From NCBI RefSeq assembly GCF_029407905.1, contig NC_073632.1, positions 55,972,964 to 56,036,963 of the forward strand: DNA of 64,000 bases. Reading direction: 5' to 3'. The position numbers and the translations under genes are program-made. How positions within the stretch are numbered: the stretch's first letter is position 1; the number at the start of each line of letters is the position of its first letter. The stretch is from Bubalus kerabau. Lineage: Eukaryota > Chordata > Mammalia > Artiodactyla > Bovidae. Below the pieces are notes generated by a model that saw nothing but the letters and a program-made list of their open reading frames with translations, ran no database searches and was not told the origin of the DNA. Below are positions 12,385 through 24,890 of this stretch, one piece after another.

Positions 12385-12591
12385 ATGATCAATTAGTTCA
12401 CGGACCATTCCATTCCATTGTCCATTGGCATCATCCTGGGCTCCATATTTTCCATCCTCCACAAGTCTAATTTCATATGTAAAGCCAAGGATTGTAGATA
12501 GCTCTCTGAGGAGGTCAATGCAATAGCCCTCAAATCGATCATTTCCATAAAGAGGTTTGTCAGACTTTTTAAACAGAACATAGGGTTCCTC
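12385..12591 (-). CDS. GRIK2: GRIK2 internal coding exon (core of S1 ligand-binding segment)
   Basis: This exon encodes 69 residues of GluK2, starting EEPYVLFKKSDKPLYGNDRF and ending NGMVRELIDH. It forms lobe 1 of the glutamate-binding domain. By family alignment the first Glu corresponds to the interdomain-lock glutamate (Glu402 of mature GluA2), and the Tyr in DGKYGAQDD (residue 49) to the tyrosine that stacks over the ligand (Tyr450 of GluA2). GRIK2 is preferred over GRIK1 and GRIK3 because of VLFKK, STILGFTYEIRL, the longer ANGQW loop and MVRELIDH. The acceptor GTTTCCAG has a good pyrimidine tract with a CTGAC branch-like site; the donor CAT|GTAAGT is strong. Length is 207 bp, phase 0. 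No stop or frameshift is present. The next exon (expected to begin KADLAVAPL) was not found down to position 1. Confidence 0.98.
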
Positions 12592-12779
12592 CTGGAAACA
12601 GTGAACATGAAGGTAGGAAGTGTCAGTTAATCATGGAACTATTACAAAAATTATAACTTTGGTAATAAGTTGGTAAAGAGAGAAAATTCCACATTAATTT
12701 AAAACAGTCAATTTTATTTTTTTTCTCATTGTGATTAGCATAGGTTGAGACACTAAGAAGGCATATTCTTTGAGAACAC

Positions 12780-12990
12780 TTATGTCTCATAAGAGATATT
12801 TTAATATAATAACATCAACACAATTATATAATAAAATGATATGTTATATATATTATACCACATCTTATATCACATATGATAAATAATATATAAAATGATT
12901 ACATACTATATAATATATAATACCAAGATATAATTTAAATATATTATATTTAATTACAATATATGATTACAATATTCCAATTTGAATTAT
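12780..12990. repeat. AT-rich low-complexity tract
   Basis: Nearly all A and T, with many TATAAT/ATATAT runs. It lies about 200-400 bp upstream of the acceptor of the 12385-12591 exon. Confidence 0.8.
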
Positions 12991-13054
12991 ACCAAATAAT
13001 TAATTTCAAGTGCATTGTTTTAGTGAGATTTATTGATAGAAGAATGAAAAAAAG

Positions 13055-13215
13055 TTATTATCTAATTGCCTACCATGTGCTAATAACTGAATTAGGCACT
13101 TATATATACATTATCTCATTCTTTATCTCATTCTGTTCTAAGAACTATCAAAATTACAACCATTATAATTATAAAAGAAAAAACAATAGCTTACTTTAGA
13201 GTATAGATGAAGAAA
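13055..13215 (+). repeat. MIR-like SINE fragment
   Basis: The order taattgcctaccatgtgcta, acattatctcattc and agatgaagaaactaa is the MIR layout. Confidence 0.6.
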
Positions 13216-13234
13216 CTAACACATATCAAGTGAT

Positions 13235-13674
13235 TATGCATTCATCCAACATTTTATTGAGCACCTAATATAATTCCTGAATCATGAAGTTTATGGTATA
13301 GGAGAAGAAACCAATAATAAATGCCTAAATGAACAGAACCCATTACTTCTGATGCTGATCAATCGTATAAAAACATAAACTAGTGCAATAAGACATTGAA
13401 TGAAATATCAAGGTACTTGCAAGATAAGAGAAGACAAAATTGACTAATATGTCTGGAAACCTTTTCTGAGGAGATGAAACATGCACTAGAACTTAAAAGA
13501 CGAGAAGGAGTCTAGCCATTTGAAAATCTGAAAGAAGAGCATTTCAAGCCAAGGACACAGCAGTAAAAACCCTGAGATCAATATGACACTAGAGTGTATC
13601 AGGAAGAGGACAACAGCTATCAATATGATTGAAGTCACATGTAGTAGGTGAGGGAATTAGTTGAACAAGGTAAA
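13235..13674 (-). repeat. L2 LINE fragment, interrupted
   Basis: The motifs catccaacattttattgagcac, agacgagaaggagtctagcca, gaagagcatttcaagccaagg and cagcagtaaaaaccctgag follow a reverse L2 3' end. It resumes at 14018 after a SINE insertion. Confidence 0.65.
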
Positions 13675-13690
13675 AATGAAGAGCAAATGA

Positions 13691-14001
13691 AAGTGAAAGG
13701 CGCTCAGTCATGTCCTACTGTTTGCAACCCCATGGACTATATATTCGATGGAATTCTCCAGGCCAGAATACTGGAGTGGGTAGCCTTTCCCTTCTCCAGG
13801 AGATCTTCCCAACCCAGGGATGGAACTCAGGTCTCCCCCATTGCAGGTGGATTCTTTACCAGCTGAACCACAAGGGAAGCCCAAGAATCCTGGAGCAGGT
13901 AGCCTATTCCTTCTCCAGGGGATCTTCCTGACCCAGGAATTGAACTGGGGGCTCCTGCATTAAAGGCAAATTCTTAAACAACTGAGCTATGAGGGAAACC
14001 C
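13691..14001 (-). mobile_element. Bov-tA SINE with two tRNA-like heads
   Basis: Reverse copy: 3' end and body at the left, then two consecutive heads ending at about 13880 and 14001. A 16-bp target duplication with one mismatch (aatgaagagcaaatga/aatgaagagcaagtga) is at 13675-13690 and 14002-14017. It interrupts an L2 copy. Confidence 0.93.
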
Positions 14002-14017
14002 AATGAAGAGCAAGTGA

Positions 14018-14170
14018 GGAGCCAAATCTTATAAGGCTTTACAAAGCAGGCCCTATCAAATACTGTATGTTTAACTAAGTGCTAAGAAAATCCACTTATC
14101 AGTATATTTTATTGGAAGTGGGTGGAACATGATATGACAGATTGTCCTATAACTAAACCAGGGTGCAACT
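14018..14170 (-). repeat. L2 LINE fragment, second part
   Basis: Continues the L2 copy after the SINE: ggagccaaatcttataaggc, then gaagtgggtggaacatgat resembling the reverse L2 'gggagtgacatgat' block. Confidence 0.6.
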
Positions 14171-14379
14171 ATTTCACAGTGGACAAAGCCTCTGGAAGTT
14201 TCTCTCTAGAGTAAGATGTTGCAAAGTGAAAAAGTTTAGGAGACCCCCATGCCAATCCATTTAGCAAGCAATCACCCTCTTCCCAACCCCTGGAGCATAT
14301 CAGTCATCTCATTAAGGCCATCACACAAAAAGATGTTTTGGACCAACAGCAGTGTGTCAGCTTGCCCATACTCATCTCA

Positions 14380-14640
14380 GAAACAAGACTAATTCCATCT
14401 CTCTTCCCATTTCCTTTGACCTGGCTTATCTCTACTGTTTCTTGCACACTCTAACTTTCCTGCTCTTCTGATGCTCCAGTGTGTAAAAGAAGTCCTGCTC
14501 AAAGACCAGCACCTTATTCCACATCTCACTTCCCTGGAATATCACATCCACATTGATTCATTATAGTATCTCCATGCTTAATACAATACTTGGCACATAA
14601 TATGTGCAAAGAAAATATTAATTGTATAAATTATAAATTA
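14380..14640 (+). repeat. Possible L2 3' end fragment
   Basis: A C/T-rich stretch followed by catgcttaatacaatacttggcacataatatgtgc resembles the L2/MIR 3' end (agtgcctggcacatagtaggtgc). Confidence 0.45.
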
Positions 14641-14754
14641 ATTTTCTGACTCAGTTTTCTTGTCTCTAAGTTGACTCAACAATGCTTTTAAGTTGTTTTG
14701 AGAATTCAACAAAAGGAACATAGCCGATATAGCTTAATATTATTTCATTATTTT

Positions 14755-15735
14755 AGATGCAATAATTTTCCATGGAGTCTAATAGACTTTATTTCTATAG
14801 CAGTTTTAGATTTACAGTAAAACTAAATGGAAAGTTCAGAGTTCCCATATACCCCCTGCCATCATGCATGTCAAGCCTCCTCCTTTACCAGCATCCCCCA
14901 CCAGATTGATACACTTGTTATTTTTAATGAGCCTGCAATGATACATAATTATCAGTGAACACCCATAATTTATATTAGGATTGTATTTTCTATAGGTTTT
15001 GTCAAATATATAATGACATGTAGTTCACCATTATAGCAAATACAGAATAATTGCACTGCCCAAAAAGTCCTCTGTGCTCTACCTGTTAATGCCTCCCTCT
15101 CCTCCAAACCCTGGCAACGGCTAATCTTTTTTGTCTACAGTTTTCTCTTTTTCAGATGTCATATAATTGGATTCATACTATACTAAGTATGTAGCCTTTT
15201 CATATTGGCTTTTTTCACCTAGTAATATACATTTATGTTTCTTCCAAATCTTTTTATGGCTTGATGGGTCATTTCTTTCAAGTGCTGAATAATATCCCAT
15301 TATCTGAATGTACCACAGTTTGTTGATCCATTCATCTACTGAAAGACATCTTGGTTGCTTCCAAGTTTTGTCAATTATGAATAAAGCTGCTACAAACATT
15401 CATGCGCAGATTTTTGTATGGATATAAGTTTCAACACATTTGGATAAACAGAGGTACATTCAATTGTTACATCATACAAGAGTATGTTTAGTCTTGCTAG
15501 AAACTGCCAAAATGTCTTCCAAATTAGTTGTACCAGTGGAGTTCGCCACGAGCAATGAATGAGAGTTCCTGTTGTTGTACACCCTCAACAGCATTTGGTG
15601 GTGTCAGTTTTCTGGATTTTATTCATTCTAACAGGTATGTAGTGATTTTTCAATGTTTTCTTATTTCACAATTCTCTACGGAAAGATGATATTGAGCATC
15701 TTTTCCTATGGTTCAACTGAGTTTCGTTAGGACTC
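14755..15735 (-). mobile_element. Old L1 LINE fragment (ORF2 end and 3' UTR)
   Basis: Reverse L1 of a mammalian-wide subfamily. The translated minus strand at 15178-15399 reads SVDEWINKLWYIQIMGYYSA and ends EKATYLV, the known C-terminal part of L1 ORF2. The 3' UTR (ttagatttacagtaaaa) is at the left. No intact ORF. Confidence 0.88.
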
Positions 15736-15925
15736 TTTTATAATCGTCATTTTTCAAAGAGGTTAATTTTCCCAGGCCACACAGCTGAGAAGAAATAAAG
15801 AACACCTAAGAGGAGTCAAAGGATAGATTTGCTCTCAGGTTTTCCAAATTCCGAGATGCATACTTTCCCACAATCTCATATTTCTTTCTAAACTATTTAG
15901 GTAATTTGTGGAAAACCCACATATG

Positions 15926-16179
15926 CTGCTTCCCTGGTATCTTAGAGGGTAAAGCATCTGCCTGTAATGTGGGAGACCCGGGTTAGATCGGAGACCTGGG
16001 TTCAATCCGAGAACTGGGTTAAATCCCTGGGTGAGGAAAATCCCCTGGAGAAGGAAATGGCAACCCACTCCAGTACTCTTGCCTGGAAAATCCCATGGAC
16101 AGAGAAGCCTGGTAGGCTGCAGTCCATGGGGTTGCTAAGAGTTGGACACAACTGAGCACACATGCGACTTCACACTTTC
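15926..16179 (+). mobile_element. Bov-tA SINE with triplicated B-box segment
   Basis: Head, body and 3' end are present. Between about 15971 and 16028 the 19-bp segment gagacctgggttcaatcc is present three times in diverged form. Probable imperfect target duplication (cacatatgctgc/cacatacactgc). Confidence 0.88.
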
Positions 16180-16315
16180 ACATACACTGCATTTTTAAAA
16201 TGGAATTAGTTAAAACACATAGAAATCAGAAATTAATACATAATTAAATTCAAAGTTAGATATTTGGGCTTACCAAAAGGTAAAAAGTACATTTAGGATC
16301 CTGTCTAATTTTTAT

Positions 16316-16519
16316 ATGGCGTTACCTGGTGGCTCAGTTGTAAAGAATCCACCTTCAATGCAGGAGATGTGGGTTGGATCCCTGGGTTGGGAAGATCCCC
16401 GGGAGTAGGGCATAACAACCCACTCCAGTATTCTTGCCTGGAGAATCGCAGGGACAGAGTCCCTCAAGGGCTACAGTCCAAAGAGTTGGACATGACTGAA
16501 GCGGCTTAGCATGCACTCA
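16316..16519 (+). mobile_element. Bov-tA SINE with target duplication
   Basis: Head (acctggtggctcagttg), body and 3' end (gcggcttagc) are present; part of the body is deleted (gctacagtccaaagagttgg). The 11-bp duplication CTAATTTTTAT is at 16305-16315 and 16520-16530. Confidence 0.92.
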
Positions 16520-16929
16520 CTAATTTTTATGTACTATGTGATCAGGTATAAAATGTATTTCCCAGGGATACAGAGTGCTGCAAATCTGACAGATATAGTC
16601 CTCTTCCACCCTTGGGGATATTATACTCATTTTCCTCTCTACACTTCCTGGCCTTCTAATCTTTAAAGTTAGGTAACACATGTCCATGGATCACAAGTTA
16701 AATGCCCTTGTTACCTGGGGAGAGGAGGGAAGCCCTGCAGCTGAACAGCTTTCTTGTGCTAGGTATTCACAGTTCAGGCACAGTCAGTTAGCTCTTTTTC
16801 TGCTGCCCCACAATAATTTTTACCATAATATTTATCATATTGAGTAGGGAGTGCTGATTTACATATATATTTTCTGAACTAGAATTGAGCCATTTATATG
16901 GCAAGATAGGAGCCATTTATACAGCAAAT

Positions 16930-17000
16930 TTTCATCAAAAGCACCAAACATCACCAGGCACATAGCAGGGTTGCAAATAAATGACTGTGTAATGAACTGA
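16930..17000 (+). repeat. L2/MIR 3' tail fragment
   Basis: The stretch caccaggcacatagcagggt followed by aaataaatgact and ctgaatgg is the old L2/MIR 3' end. Confidence 0.5.
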
Positions 17001-17354
17001 ATGGAAATGGACTGCTGTGGTCAACTGCGAAACCAAGGCAACTTGAACTTGAAGGAAACATTTTATAAGACAGCTAAGTTCTATGGGGTTTGGGGATGGT
17101 GGTAACAAATCCTCAGGTTCCTAACCAATGGCCAGGGGTTTAGGGACTTGAGAAGAACATATCATGTTCCCCTTAAGAGGAAGGAACAGCGAGAACATTT
17201 CTGGCTGGCAGAATGCGGGACAAAGAAGCATTTTGGTACAAAAATTATCAAATTCATATTTTGGTTGCAGTCAGTTTCTAATTTATAACTAAACAAGTAT
17301 GTATTGTTTTTATTTAAAAGTCCACAGGTTGACCATTTTTCAAGCTCTAGACAC

Positions 17355-17575
17355 TAAATAACAGCACTAACATTTTCCAAGTGTTTTAACTACTGCCCAT
17401 TCCTGTTCTAAAAGCTTTTCCTTGGATTAATTTATTTATTTCTCATTACAGGAAAGTGAGGTCAGTGATATCATTATTAATTTTTATATTTTACAGATAA
17501 ATAAACTGAGGGCTGGGGTGCTAAGCGTTTTGCCTAAGGTCAACAGCCAGCATACAACCTAGGCAATTGGACTAC
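17355..17575 (+). repeat. MIR SINE fragment
   Basis: ttttacagataaataaactg, gagggctggggtgctaagcg and ttgcctaaggtcaacagcca reproduce the MIR core region. Confidence 0.75.
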
Positions 17576-17916
17576 TGAATCACTTACCTTTCTACTATAC
17601 TTCCCACATTAAATAGTTCCTAGTGATGGTTTCCAAACTGCATATAAATGCATGATTATACAGGGCTCATTAGCTAACTTAACATGTATGGTCTGGTTTT
17701 ATTATTACTTTTTCAGTCAACTGGGATTAGTCATTAGTATACTGCATGCAAAATGGTAATACATTTATTAATTGCACAATGCAATCAAAATGATATTGGT
17801 GAACAATAGAAGTAAATATATAATCCTAAGAATTTATTTTCTACATAATAAATTATTTTCTTTCCAAATAAAAACACATATTTTTATCATAATACTTGAA
17901 AAATTTGTAAAAATAG

Positions 17917-18048
17917 GGAATTCCCTGGCTGTCCAGTAGTTAGGATGCTCTGCTTTCACTGCAGAAGACACAGGTTCTATCCTTGGCTGGGGAACTAAGA
18001 TTCTGCATGACAGTGCAGCCAGATAAACAAATAAAAATAAAATATAAT
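17917..18048 (+). mobile_element. CHR-2-like tRNA-Glu SINE with target duplication
   Basis: gaattccctggctgtccag … ctatccttggctggggaact … gcatgacagtgcagcc and an A-rich tail. Flanks share AATTTGTAAAAATAG/AATTTGTAAGAATAG (about 17902-17916 and 18049-18063). Confidence 0.88.
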
Positions 18049-18064
18049 AATTTGTAAGAATAGC

Positions 18065-19265
18065 ATATTTTCAGCCCAATGGATTTAGGAAGCAACATAT
18101 TATTGTCTAAAAACTGTTTTCCCCCTATTTACACTATTAAGTTATGATTGTCTCTATTTAAAAATTTTATTTCAGAATATTTATGGCATACTTTTCATAC
18201 AACCTTACCTGAACATTGGAGAAAATATGATAAATGTTAGTGATTACTTAAAAGTGCATAAGGCAAAAAGACATACATGTATAAGGTACAAAAGCAGAGC
18301 AAAAATTCCAAAAATTATTGTGCTATTTAAATGTCACCATCCAGCTTTTTGTAGTAACCATCCTACCTATTAATTTGATTTCCTTCACTTATCAGCTAAT
18401 AAGAAAACCTCTGTCATAGGCAAATAAATGTGTTGATCTCTGTGAGATTAAAAAGCCTATTTAAATGTATATTTTAAACAGGTTTTCATATCACTAGGAA
18501 AAAATATGTTGTCTGAGTGCATCTTTTTAGTATTTATGTGTCTCCACAGTGTCTAATATCATTCTTCCCATATTTAATTCTGAGAAGTAAGACACTGTTT
18601 TCCAGCTGTGATTCCTATCTCCAGCTACACTGTGTCACAAGATAGTTTACATCGAGTTATGACTCTCCTTTTAGACTCTTCCTCTGTTTCACACAGCACA
18701 AGGATAAATAATAACCTCGTGTAAGAAAAGAAAAATGATACCAGAAGCAATTACTGTACCACATACTGAGTTCAATGAATAATATGATAAAACTCTCCTG
18801 GGCAACTTTACTGGTTTTTCACATAGTCTTAAATCTCCACATCAGCATTTGCTAGAGGTAAAAGCACTTCATTCCACTGGCATCTGTAATAAGGATTTGT
18901 CAGCATTTCTACTATCAATGCCAGTTTTAAGGAACCTAATAACTCACGTATTTTTATCTGTATTAGACTGGGATTTGACACAGAATAAACTCAAAATGAA
19001 GTTCTGAAAAAGTAAAATATGTTTAAGGTTAAGGGGAACAAAATGTTTTATTTAAATATAATAAAATTTTATACTTTTTAAATGTATAACTCATATATCC
19101 CTCAGCCCTTATCTAAAAAGATATAAATGATCTTTTTCATGTGTTAACCCTTGAACTATCATTGTCTTAAATAATTTAAAAACATTAAAGATATTAAGAT
19201 GCAAATTAATTTTCTATGATATGTATAAAATATCCCCTACTATTACAACGATAAGAATAATAACT
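18065..19265. other. Intron, no gene seen
   Basis: Repeat-poor, AT-rich; no ORF worth noting and no Bov element. Confidence 0.55.
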
Positions 19266-19400
19266 AATTTATTTATTTATTCAAACATATATTAAACTCT
19301 TATTGTGATACGTACTCCTTTAGGCTCCAGGCTAACAATGAAAATCAAAACAAAACAATACCTAAAATCCCAGCCCTTATGGAACTCTCAATCTAGTGAT
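19266..19400 (-). repeat. Possible L2 fragment
   Basis: tttatttattcaaacatatattaaactc … ggctccaggctaacaatga … cccttatggaactctcaatc resembles the reverse L2 3' end. Confidence 0.5.
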
Positions 19401-20740
19401 GAATTTTAAGTTTTTATCTATTTTAAATAATTTTGTATTATTTAGTGGCTACTTTGATTCATTAATTACCAGAAGAAAAATATCACTAGAGAGTACGTTT
19501 TTGAGAAACATGACTCTGTGTCTTAGAACATTTGGGTATGTATCAGGATCTATGACCCTCAATTCATTTCTTTGGGAAGATAGAAATGGATATTCGGTTA
19601 GCCCCAATCAGGTTTGGAATTTACCCTTATAACCAAAACTCTTTTAAAATGTGTTTGCAGAAGCCAGCTAAAACTGCATTTGTTTATGGGTAACAATATC
19701 CTTGCCTATGAAGTATTTATATTTTATGAATTTATATTTATATGTTAATGCCTCTTAAGGGCTAGCAAAAAATACCTTTTTAATAGTATTCATATGAACC
19801 AAATGAAAAAGATACATGTTTATAATAGTAATATCATGTTAAACTTATGGAGATTAAAACTTAAAACTGAACAGCTTATGTTTTCCCAAGGAATCATTTA
19901 TTTCTTTCTATTTTCTGACCTCTATACTCTTTGTGTCCTATCACTACCCTCATACTGAAAGAATTACATAATAAATAATAAGAGAACAACCTAATTAACA
20001 GAGTGTGGAAATCAAGTAGGTGCCACAAAGTTGATTAGAAGTACAAGGCTAATAACTGGGCAGCATGAACAGTGGAGGAAAGATGCTGATGAAGTTGGCT
20101 TCTGAGGGCGGTGAGTCAGTTCTTTGAAAGTATAGAAAGTATAACTTAATATGAGAAAAAATTTAAAAAACTCAACATCTGGCCCTGGGAGGCAAATGAA
20201 GAATTATGCTTTCAAAAGGGAGATTAAGGATGAAAAAACATTATCATACACAGCAATACCAAGAAGATGGATATTTCTTTAACAAATAAGTTATCAACTC
20301 ACTGTAACTATCTGACCATGACTCATCTTATTGCTCAAATAAACAACATCCATGGATGGAGTAAAAACACATAATAAATAATGTAAACATGTGAAGAAAA
20401 TGCTTATGATAACTGTAAGGATGTTTTCTCATTACTAAAATATGCTCTCAGTTGGCATGTTTTGATTTTAACTGGCTATCATCATTCTTAAATGGAATAG
20501 TGACCTAGAAGTAAAAACAGCAACTCTGAAGATGATCAATGAATGACCATGCTTCTCTAACACAGTATATTATATATTGTTAGATGACGTTTAACAAGAT
20601 GCATGTAGATATCTACATTTAATAATGTAATGTTAAAATATAAATGTAAAATAGTTTTATTGTTCATCCATCCATTCATCCACTAATGCATCAATCATGC
20701 ATGCACTAATGAAATATGTGTATGCAAATTTTGTATACCA
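19401..20740. other. Intron, no gene seen
   Basis: Non-repetitive by eye. A 78-codon ORF at 19396-19632 has no recognised domain. Confidence 0.55.
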
Positions 20741-20744
20741 ATTT

Positions 20745-20890
20745 TCAAAACAGAGGTCAGCAAAGAGTCTCTTAAAAAACAAATAGTAAATATCTTTAGC
20801 TTTGTGGGCAATATATTTGTAACCATTCAACTTTACCATGGTAGAGAAAATCAGCCATAGAAGCAATGAATAGTCCAGCAAAAAGTGTCA
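20745..20890 (+). repeat. hAT-Charlie-type MER relic, family not assigned
   Basis: The order acagaggtcagcaaagagtc, atagtaaatatctttagc, tttgtgggcaatat and gaaaatcagccatagaagc follows a common mammalian MER DNA transposon (…ggtcagcaaac…gtaaatattttaggctttgtgggcc…). Confidence 0.6.
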
Positions 20891-20894
20891 ACAC

Positions 20895-21914
20895 TCTTTT
20901 AAAATCAATTTTTTAGAACTCTGGAATCTAATAAAAACTCACAACAACCAAGAGAATGCTTTGTGAAGAGGAAAACTATAGAATTTTGATAGGAGGGCTC
21001 TGTGGCATATCAATTTACCCAGTTACTACTGACACTCCCCAGCGCTGCAGCAGCCTTGAAAATGGAAACCTATTCCTGATGCAGGTTGTGCAGCACCACA
21101 GGGAACATTGTGGACCTATTCTCAAATAATGTAGCAGTTCTGTGTTTTTACCCTTGTGGTGGTTCCCTGAAGAATCAGCTCAAAGATTTGCCTTTGTTTT
21201 GCCTACATAGCAGCTTCCCAGGGTTGAAGCTGCTTCCTGGATGTTTTCACAAGCATTAAAGATGAATACACTTAGCCACTACCTTCTGAGCAAGAATAAA
21301 CTGCAGGAGCAAGAGATAAACTAAAAAGCCTGGGATAGAAAAGACAGAATAGGCTCAGGAAAGAGATACCTGGGACAATTAGGGTTATGAAAAACCCCAG
21401 CATATTCAAGGAAACCTAGAAAGTCACATATGTGCCTGTGGCAGGGTGTCGGCTCAGAAAAGACCTTAAAAGACTAAGCATTTTTACCTCTGGCTGGACT
21501 TCAGTCTCTGTGCAACCAGAAAGGGAAGAAGGCAGAATTGTAAACTGCCTGGATCTAACAAACAGCTAATAACAGTTCATTACTTTACGACACTAGTTTC
21601 ACTAACAAGCTCTATGGTACATTCAAGAAAGAGTCCTCCACCACAAATACTTCCCTTAATTCTCAACTATGATAGATATATCTAAGGAGTGATTACTTTT
21701 TCTTTAATTATATCAAAAATTCATATATCTCCTTATATTTGTTTTTTTATCTCAACACTGAAAGTTTAATGAGTAATAGTATAAATAAATAAAATAAATT
21801 TCCCACTAAGCACAGCATTACAGGGCCTATTGTGTGGGTCAATCACCTTGATTATAAGAAAATTAATTATTAGATATAATTTCTCAAATCTCTTATTTTA
21901 CTCCATTCCCATCT
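20895..21914. other. Intron, unassigned old sequence
   Basis: More GC than its surroundings between about 21000 and 21560, without an ORF. The texture suggests an old retroelement piece, but I could not name a family. Confidence 0.4.
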
Positions 21915-22118
21915 CTTCAAAGACCCTGATACTGGGAGAAATAGAAGTCAGGAGGAGAGGGGATGACAGAGGATGAGATGGTTGGATGGTATCACCTACT
22001 CGATGGACATGAGTTTAAAAAGCTCCAGGAGTTGAAGGATAGGGAAGCCTGGCGTGCTGCAGTCCATGTGGTCACAAAGAGTTGGATATCACTGAGTGAC
22101 TGAACTGAACTGAACAGA
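21915..22118 (+). mobile_element. BovB LINE 3' end fragment
   Basis: Sense copy from caaagaccctgatactggg through ggatgacagaggatgagatgg to the tail ctgaactgaactgaac. Confidence 0.92.
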
Positions 22119-22235
22119 ATCTCTTCAAAGAGCATGTTTTCTCTTTTTATTTTTAAATTATCACCAATAAGTCTGTTTTTATCTTACTTTTTCCTTATTA
22201 TCTATAAAATGAATAAACAAGTCATATCACTCTAT

Positions 22236-22430
22236 CCATTCATTTATTCAGTCATTCAACAATCACTTAATAGATGTCTATAAAGCTGCAGGCATTGTTC
22301 TGTGTCATGAACATAAGACTAAGAAAACATGGTACCTATTCCTAAGAAACATTACAGTCTAGTGACAGAGACAGAGACTAAGACAAATAAACCGATAAGT
22401 AAATGTAAAGTCTTATGGAAATAGCACTTG
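22236..22430 (-). repeat. L2-like fragment
   Basis: cattcatttattcagtcattc, gctgcaggcattgttctgtg, cattacagtctagtgacaga and gacaaataaaccgataag follow the reverse L2 3' region. Confidence 0.6.
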
Positions 22431-22439
22431 AATTCAGTT

Positions 22440-23947
22440 CTCAGCCATGTTTGTACATAAAAATTAAATTAAATATTTTACAATTAAAATTATAATACTG
22501 ATGCCTGTGCTCTATCACCAGAGATTCTGAAGTCAATTATCTAGGATGCTACCCTGGCATTATTACTTTTCAAAAACTTTCTAGATGATTGTCATGTATG
22601 GCTGGGGCAGTTTATGAGTGTGTGATCTGTGTAGTTTCACAGGACCCAGAACTCTGAAGATCTGTGCTAGGTTTAATATTCTGCTGGTGCCCTTTTAAAA
22701 TTCTTATCAATTTTTAGTAAAAGAGTCTTGTTTTTGTTTTGTATTTTGGGTGGAAATGTATAGCTAGTCCTATATGCAGTAAGCAATGAAAACTACTGTC
22801 TTAAAGTGGTCTAGATGGTAATATTTCAGAGCAAGAAAATTGTTCATGTAGATGCTGAAAAGAATAAAGAGCTTTGTATGATTTAAGTAAAAAGAGAGTG
22901 TGGGACAAGAAAGATACAGGGAATTAATATCATGAGAACCTCAGTAAGGAAGCAGACTTTATTCCTATAAAATTGTGAAATACAACCTAAATATAATCAC
23001 TGTTGATCATCAGTTCTTGAATTCATATCCTGCTTAGAATGGCATTTTCTTTCCTAAGATTATTTTTAAGCATCTACCTAAAACCAATTTTGATGCAGGA
23101 AATTAAGTTGAGGGTTTTTTTTTTCTTTAATAGTCTACCTTTAGGTAATTTCTTACTATTTAGACATTAGATGAATTTGAATGCATGTTTGGGAGAGAAA
23201 GAAAGCAAACCAAAAGGAGGAAGATATGATTTGCTAAGTGGCTGCAAAGTAGAGTTTTCAATCATTAGGATTCGGTTTCTTATAATTTAGTGAAATGATT
23301 AGAGGTTAGAGACTTTTTGATTTTAGAAAGGAGGACCCAATGTTAACCATCCACTAACTCTACTTATGCTTCTCCAAAAAAGGCTGAAATATGCTGACAG
23401 AAAAAATGAATTAGAACGAAGAACTAATACTAATTGGGTTTCTACCCTTATCCCATCCAAGGTTGATCAAATACTGGCAAACCTTTCAATGTTTCTGAAT
23501 ATGCATGCAAAACATGTACAATAAGGATTATTCATCAGTGATTAACAGTAGTTAGCAGCCTTCATCTGCTGAAAGTTATTCTTTACACAATAAACAGTGA
23601 GTATAACTTTCAGCTGCTGCCTTTTGTAATCAATAAAATCAATAAATGTTTATTGAGTATCCACCATTTAAAAGAAAATACCCTGCTTTAGGAAAATGGT
23701 GCATCTCCTAAGCACTTTTTAATCTAATTGAAAATACAGAACTTGTACAGGAAAATGCAAACTAATAATACAAATTTTCATGGAAGTGCCTAAGAAATAA
23801 GTTGTATAGATTAAAGGACCATTAGGTGCGCCCATTATAGGGACATAAAAATGTCTCAAAGTAGTCAGATAAATCATTCTAGAGAAAAAGGCAGCAAAAA
23901 AATGGAGTGTACAATGAGTATAAATTAGATAAATGTGGAGAAGAAAA
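22440..23947. other. Intron, no gene seen
   Basis: AT-rich; a short L2/MIR-like tail (caataaatgtttattgagta) lies at about 23638-23665. No other family recognised. Confidence 0.55.
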
Positions 23948-23955
23948 AGTTGTTC

Positions 23956-24173
23956 TCAGGTGGTGCAGTGGTAAAGAATTCTCCTGCCAATGCAAGTGAC
24001 ACAAGAGACACAGTTTCCATCCCTGGGTTGAGAAGATCCCCTGCAGTAGGAAATGGCAACTCACTCCAGTATTTTGGCCTGAAAAATTCCCTGAACAGAG
24101 AAGCCTGGTGGACTATAGTCTATAGGGTTGCAAAGAGTTGGAATGGACTGAGTGACTGAGCACAGCACTTAAG
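23956..24173 (+). mobile_element. Bov-tA SINE with target duplication
   Basis: Head (aggtggtgcagtggtaaag), body and 3' end (gagtgactgagcacagcac). Short duplication AGTTGTTC at 23948-23955 and 24174-24181. Confidence 0.88.
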
Positions 24174-24309
24174 AGTTGTTCAGGCAAGAGAAATGAAGAA
24201 GAGGAATGATAGTTTCTAAGAGGAAGATATTCAAAAACATGTTAGAAAGCCTTATGGGAAAATAGTAAAATGAGAACTATTCATTACTTATTAATTTTTG
24301 AATTACTTT

Positions 24310-24510
24310 ATATCCATTGAAGTTATCACTTACTGATAACCTTGTACCAGGAACTATGTTCATATTTTCCAAATCTTTATCTCTACTACACACTTTAATT
24401 TGCATACTATTTTATTATCCTCATTATTAAATTATGGTAACTTACCCAAGGTAACTCATCTACTAAGTGGCCAACTCAAGATTCAAACCTAGATTTTCTG
24501 ACTTCCATTT
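24310..24510 (+). repeat. MIR SINE fragment
   Basis: tgtaccaggaactatgttc, attatcctcattattaaattatgg, cttacccaaggtaactcatc and caagattcaaacctag follow the MIR consensus. Confidence 0.75.
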
Positions 24511-24890
24511 GTCCCTTCAATCGGCAGAAAAGCCCTTTCTTAATTAGGTATTAAACTCAGTTACCCAGTGTCAACAAGCCATAGAAACTGTCTGCTCCTC
24601 TGCTGAGGATTGGTGGAGTAGGTAATTTAAGGATTTGCATACATAAATAAATTTCATCATAAAAATCAACAAGTACCTAAAAATAATTATGATTAAACTT
24701 AAATATAATGTATTTGTACACAGTGTATTCTTCTGGAAAATTATCCCACAAGTTTTATTTTCTAGAAAAGACTCTGCAATTTAAAATATTTAGAAATTCT
24801 ACATAATCACATCCCTTTGAGATATCCAAGATACATATGAATGTATTAAAGACTTGGTGATAAGGAAACCTAGTGAATTTGGCTTAACTA
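24511..24890. other. Intron, no gene seen
   Basis: AT-rich, nothing recognised. Confidence 0.5.

Noticed and set aside
12393..12608. 71-codon minus-strand ORF starting MFTVSRRNP
   Set aside because: It overlaps the GRIK2 S1 exon but is in a different frame and crosses the acceptor. The true reading starts EEPYVLFKK at 12591.
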